In this document: positions 58,801-64,000 of the stretch, piece after piece | How the letters are laid out: each line of letters begins with the position of its first letter | Numbering within the stretch: position 1 is the first letter of the stretch | Source of the DNA: Sclerotinia nivalis | Lineage: Eukaryota > Ascomycota > Leotiomycetes > Helotiales > Sclerotiniaceae | Length of the DNA: 64,000 nucleotides | Direction: 5' to 3' | Assembly (NCBI GenBank): GCA_029531795.1 | Contig: JAPEIS010000010.1 | Location: 1,612,001 to 1,676,000 of the forward strand | The notes under the pieces: model-generated | Databases searched by the model: none | Seen by the model: only the letters and a program-made list of their open reading frames with translations | What the model was told of the DNA's origin: nothing | Program-made: the position numbers and the translations under genes

Positions 58801-61620
58801 CTAATAAGGTATTTGTAAAGTGATTTCGAATCGGTATATATTATAAGTGGAATAGGATGATCGCAAATAGTCATTTGATCGAGGGAAGATTTTATAGTGT
58901 TTGCTATATTGAATCTAAGAGTCATTGTATAAAGTTCTAAAGTTAGTGTATTTCTAGTAATTCTTTTGTATTTAATAGAAATCCAATGAAGGATATTCGC
59001 GTTTTTGGATTTGTTTGTTAGAATTATAATGTATTTGATTTGAAAAGAATGATTAGGGTTATTTGCAAATCCTATATTTACAAATGCAAAAAGGGTAAGG
59101 GTTTTTAAATCGAAAAAAAAAAATCTCAATTTTCTAGTAGTATTATAGAATTGTTAAGAAAGAGTCTTATTTAGGAATTCAACATCTTTTGGAGTGTGAT
59201 TGGTGATTTGAATAGTACAGGATAATGAATATGTAGTTTTTGATTGGGTGAGATTAACAATATATGTTTTTCTAATCTGTTGAATAATATATTGTTTTTG
59301 AGTTGAAGTATTCTTTTGTAATTTGTCTTTGGTATCTTTAAGATCTATAAAACTAAAAACGATTTGTTAAAGATTCTTATAATATTGCTTTTGAGTTAGG
59401 TTAATAATATTATCGATCAATGATATAATAGCTTTATTGAATTTGAAAGGGTTTGTCTCTGTTAATATTTTATAATCTTTTGCTTGAAAGTTGACAGCTT
59501 TGAATTGTTTCTACTCTAATTCAGCAAATACTTTGTTGATGATAATAAGTATATTATCAATTTGAATATCAACAAATATAAGTATATCGTTGTTTTAATA
59601 AAGAAGATAATGATTATAGATTGAAATTGTGAGACCGAAACGATTCGTATGATAATTATAATATATTTTGAATTAATAGTTATCTGATTCTGTAATACTA
59701 TATAGAGGTTTCTTTATTTGAAGAACGATATCCTATAGAAGATATATTTCCTGAGGAAAATAAATGTAAAATAATCGATTTAGTTTTATTATAATCTAAA
59801 TATAGATTTATGAGATATCGTAAAGGTAAATATGGATGTTTTTCGATTTAAAGATTGAAGTTAGGATTAATAGTTTTTGTTAATTAATCTTTTATAGAGT
59901 TGGGGATTGAATCAAAACAGTTTCTTTTTTAGTATTGTTGTATATTTGAATTATTAATCGTGATTTCTTTATAGCTTTATCAGTTTCGATGTGTTTGATT
60001 TTGTCGACGAATCGGCTTCCGAAGATACGAATTCCGATGGGGATCGAAGAGATAGGAATGTTTTCGAAAGTTCCTTTTTCTAATAATCCTTCGATCTTTT
60101 TTCTACAAGAGTCGATAAAATTAGATTTGGGTAAGGTAGTTTCAAGATCTTCATTTATTAGAAAAATGGTTAAATCAGGGTTTGATGTTAATAGCGTTTT
60201 CGAAAAATATTGATAAACTATTAGAATTTTAATTCGATCTAAAGGATGTTATATAGTATAATTAATAGAACAGATAATAGTAGATGTAGAGGATACGATT
60301 GTATGAACGATTGTATTTCGATCAGGTTTCTGTACTGGATTTGGTGAATCTGGATTTTGATTGATTGATTTCGAGTTATCAGAAGGGTTGATTTCCTTAT
60401 CAGAATTATTTAATAGGTTTGTTGTTTCTTTTGATTTGGTATAGTATGATTTTATAATAGTATTTCTGAATTCAATAATTCTGTTAGGAAGTTGAATTTT
60501 ATAGATTTCGCTATTAATTCCGAGGAAGGGAAATGAACCTTTCTATTTGTCTTTTTTTGAAGTAATAGTTTTTCATTATATCAAAATATTAGAATTGATA
60601 GGGAGATTGTGAATATAATTTATTAAAGGATCATTTCGTTGATTTAAAGTATTATTAATTTGTTTTTGTATACAGAGTTTGTGAATCTTTTGTATAGTTT
60701 TCTTAATAGTTGTGGTTCGTTGTAGAATGGTAGAATTTGGAGGGTTTAGATTGGAGATTTTAGGGTATATTTCAAATACAAGTAGTGTAGGAATTAAATT
60801 ATTTGGATTAATTGAATCATTTACAACCTTTACAATTATTTGGAGATGTATATCCTGTGTAATATTAGATTCTTGAATTATCTTTCTAGTAATGATTTCG
60901 TATGTATGATAGAGAGGTATATAGTATTGTTCAATAATGCCAATTGACTAACAGGATTCAATAGGAACTGATTTTATCACTGTATTTATGGATAAAGTTC
61001 GATTTACGAATTCTTTTCCGATAAAATTCTTTCTAGTATTATGAATTAGATAATCTGGAGGTTCAATGTAGATATGGATCCAGTATTTCTTTAGAATATT
61101 CTAAATTACAATTGTTGAAATATTAAATAAAAATCGTATAGCTTGGAAATGTATTGTTTGATCGATAATATACAGAATCGGTTTTCCATTTAGATATATA
61201 ACGTCAATATAAACTGTGAAATTGAATTCGATATCGTTATATAAGATAAATTTGAATCGTTCTAAGGATTTATTATATTTTTGATAGAAATAACAAAACT
61301 TATTGAGTTTACAAAGTTCTTTTTTAGTATATTCGTTATGGTCAATATATTTCAAAATATTACAGAGTTTTTCTATAAAAAGATAACCAAATCGATAATA
61401 CAATCTTCGAAGTTCTATATTGATAAAATAAAAGAACAGAATAAAAAGGTATACTTTTATTGGATTGATAAAAGGAATGATATTTCATGAAAGAAATATA
61501 TAACCGAACCTTCTAATTACAAAACAAATATAATTTTCTTTGAAATCTACAACAATATTGTTAAGATTGTTAAAGATTATATAAAGTCGATTTATATTTG
61601 CAAGTGATAAAAGGAATGAA
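58801..61620 (-). pseudogene. Copia-1 copy 3 pol relic: RNase H, RT, integrase
   Basis: Minus strand. RNase H at 58801-59130 is open over more than 100 residues (IIYTDSKSLYK, FANNPNHSFQIKYII), with a catalytic Asp of the first motif apparently changed to Asn (AFVNIGFANN). Reverse transcriptase is at about 60230-59500; the QTDD box reads QIDN near 59578. The linker with Asn/Asp/Pro repeats lies near 60320-60420. Integrase core is at 61280-60900 (YIDVIYLNGKPILYIIDQT). The pre-integrase motif near 61390 is not split by pogo. It has the least stop-ridden integrase of the three copies. Confidence 0.9.
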
Positions 61621-64000
61621 GTATAAATATCTATAATATGAAAGGTAATATTATTAATAGATATATCAAATATTACAATTCCCTTTAAATTAGTATTACT
61701 AATTCCGAAGACGAAATTAGTATTAAAATTAGGGTTTGATATAATTATAATATCGATGAATTTCTATAGAACCTCAATTTGATATATACCGGCAATAGAT
61801 TTGATTAAAGCTTCTGAATCAATTATGATATTGATGAATTCTTCATTTGAATAATGATAATTAAAGAAAGTTTAAATCAACAATAGAATTATAATTCTTA
61901 AGAAATGAATAATAGTATTATTACAAAACTTAATAACAGCCTTTTGAATCTTTAAAAAGATGAATTCGTTGAAGAATCCTTCGAGATCAAAATCATCACT
62001 TAATTCCTTCTAAGGATTCTTTTGTAAAGAATTTTTATATTCCTTTATAAGGAAAATGAATTATTTATCCGGAGGGATAATTGTATTATATTCGTCTATA
62101 ATATATTAATGGTACAAATGTTTGAAAGTAGAAACATATTCAGATTGTTTAACTTTAATGAGTTCCTAATAACGTTGTCTAGTTTCCTTTTGTTTTTCGA
62201 TAGAATAATTGATTGATCAGTAGTCTTTTTTCTTACAAATATAGCATCTACGATGTTTTTTATCTTGGAATTTTGTATTAGAGCTTGAAAGATAAAATAG
62301 AATTCTTCGATTGCTTTTATAAATCCGATTTGTATAATATACTTCCTTTTAAAAAGGATTGAATTCAAAGAAAGATTTTTCTTGAAGCTATAATTATAAA
62401 TTGTTATTGTTGAATGGAAGATTGTAAATTATAATACTAAAATATATTTTACTGATTTGGTCTGTATATATTGAGGCAGGGTCAAAACAAGCTAACTTAT
62501 ATACAGAGTGAGAGTGATAAGTAATAATGATCTTCAATAATATAGAAGGTTTATTTTGTTGATCGATAAAAAGATTGAATCGAAGATTCCGAAACGTATT
62601 AATTAGTTTTTCGAAGTATTCAAGGGTAATAGTGATAAAGTTGTTCTTCTGAATCGAAATTAGTAAGATGAATATCTATTTGGTGAAAATTATTCATTGA
62701 TATTCTTGATTTTCAAAATAATTATATATATAGTGTATGCTTTCGTCAAAAGATAGTTTGCAAGAATTGATAATAGTGAAATAGAAGTTTAATATTTTGT
62801 TTTATAACATTATAGAAAAAGTTAAATTGTAATAGAAAGAGGATAAATTGATTTTGTTGTATTGATTATAGAAAATAACAAATTTGTATTGAATACTATT
62901 ATTGGAATCGCTGTACTTTATATCTCTATTGTAAAGCTTGCTAAGGTTTATAATATTTTGAATAACTTTTTTGTCCCTTTCAAGGGTAGCAATATAAGGA
63001 TCAATTGTTTAAAGTGGATTATTGTTATTATGATCCTGAAGTAATTCAATTTGATTAATGTTCTTTTTGATATCGATGGTATTACTAAAGATTGAAGAAT
63101 CATATGTATCAATCGAAGTGAGCTTTTCGAGATGGTATCGAAGTGTAGGGGATATTATATTTAAGAAATATAAGAGTCATTCTCGCAATTGTTTATTTGT
63201 CTATATAGAATATTTATAAATAAAAGTATCGACAAGATTCTTTCCCAAAGTATTCTTATCAGTTTTGTTGATATAGAAACCGTTCTCACAAAGAATATTT
63301 CGAAGAAATGTTAAATAAAGGCAACGAGTTAGAACAAAATTTTCTATTATTCAATCCTTAAAATTCTTTTTAAAAGTATTACTAACCTTTTCATTGTATA
63401 TCCTAATATATTGATATTGATATCTACAAAATAAGATGTATTCCTATACCAAATTCTACTCTTTTTCGTTAGAATCAGTAATAGAATCGTATCTCTTCTT
63501 CAAACCCTTATAAACTTATTCTATAAACTTGAGATCGTCTATAGCAATTAAATAATTAACTATAACTATAATTTCGTAATGTATAATTATATAATATATA
63601 TGAAAAATTAAAGAGTTGAAAAAAAATAAGGTTTTTGAAAAAGGAAGATTGTATATTTTGATAATGATAATTGATAATAAAGTTGATAGTGTATAGTATA
63701 GAATGGATGTAGCGTTTCGAAAATTTTCCAAAGAGATTCGAAAAACTGTTAGAATGAAGGGATCGTATCAATCATAAAAGTTGAATATAGTATAATAATA
63801 CGAAAATTTGAAAAAATTAAAGCGAAGTAATCGGAATTCTACCAAAAATGATACAATTCGAAGAAGATTCATTGTTTAATGATACTTCATCAAAAGTAAA
63901 TCAAAATAGATTATGATACAATATGGAGAATAATCTCTGAATCAGATTTTTGTAGCAAAAATGTTCTCAAAATATATCTGAAAAATAGATTGATTGTAAT
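61621..64000 (-). pseudogene. Copia-1 copy 3 protease and gag relic, running off the window
   Basis: Protease-like region at about 61850-61640, then the gag zinc knuckle near 62260-62230 (CYICKKKDY, with Cys changed to Tyr, then a recognisable SINYS), then gag back to about 63560, including DKNTLGKNLVDTF-like sequence near 63240. From about 63560 to the window end is the 5' untranslated region. Stops throughout. The 5' LTR is outside the window. Confidence 0.82.

Larger units (their letters stand above)
51642..64000 (-). mobile_element. Copia-1 copy 3 (Ty1/copia), nested in D, carrying solo LTR E and a LINE
   Basis: Reverse-complement match to copia-1 copies 1 and 2. Own sequence is 51642-52222 and 58796-64000. 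The window ends about 460 bp short of the inner end of its 5' LTR, judged from copy 2. The pogo insertion of copy 1 and both gypsy-A insertions are absent, so this copy confirms three empty sites. Confidence 0.94.

Noticed and set aside
1..64000. A non-standard genetic code (TAA/TAG as Gln, TGA as Trp) that would open most frames
   Set aside because: Stops also sit at Trp codons as TAG, catalytic Asp are lost at the same time, and LTR pairs show the same transitions in non-coding DNA. Point mutation explains all of it.
1..64000. A mitochondrial or plasmid origin because of the extreme AT content
   Set aside because: Chromodomain gypsy, copia, pogo and LINE elements with target duplications are nuclear; no mitochondrial genes or tRNAs are seen.

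Overview
The window is a transposon graveyard from a filamentous ascomycete nuclear genome (inferred). The evidence is a very AT-rich composition, chromodomain-bearing Ty3/gypsy elements, fungal-type Ty1/copia elements, a Fot1/pogo DNA transposon with a C-terminal zinc knuckle, a Tad1-like LINE, and pervasive C:G to T:A transition damage that looks like repeat-induced point mutation (RIP). I find no host gene, tRNA, rRNA or CRISPR array. Essentially every base can be assigned to one of eleven nested elements or element fragments, and no element looks able to move by itself. The species cannot be named from the sequence.

Layout, from the oldest layer outwards. The base layer is A3, a minus-strand gypsy of family A, seen at 14005-15945, 21545-21919 and 48123-48537. 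Inserted into A3 are copia-1 copy 1 (enters from the left, ends 14004), gypsy-B1 (15946-21544), gypsy-B2 (21920-48122) and a second copia, D (starts 48538). Inside copia-1 copy 1 are the 3' end of a gypsy-A2 element (1-248), a pogo element (2143-4011) and gypsy-A1 (6705-13582). Inside B2 are copia-1 copy 2 (23295-36493), which itself holds gypsy-A2 (28200-34931), and gypsy-C (38690-46048). Inside D is copia-1 copy 3 (51642 to the window end), which holds a solo LTR called E (52223-58795), which in turn holds a LINE (52574-58709). Seven insertions have both target-site duplications in the window, and most also have an uninterrupted paralogue in the window that shows the empty site.

Coding content is gag, protease, reverse transcriptase, RNase H, integrase and chromodomain relics. 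The reading frames checked (gypsy-C pol, pogo transposase, both LINE ORFs, copia-1 across the pogo insertion) run for kilobases without frameshifts but are punctuated by stop codons at former Gln and Trp codons, and catalytic Asp residues are often Asn. This means point mutation rather than indel decay. Gypsy-C is the least damaged LTR element: it keeps the reverse transcriptase YLDD motif, the DTG protease motif and the integrase acidic residues.

The most unusual gene-like object is an extra 376-codon reading frame between pol and the 3' LTR of gypsy-C (44634-45761), which I do not recognise. Other points worth a look are strand-polarised mutation in paired B copies, a mutation-poor block shared by the copia-1 LTRs, a palindromic GCCTTAGGC motif shared by three gypsy LTR families, and a perfect array of about 50 hexamers in the LINE. 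Family names (A, A2, B, C, D, E, copia-1) are mine, for this window only. Coordinates of decayed coding relics are approximate; LTR ends are given to the base from terminal repeats and target-site duplications.
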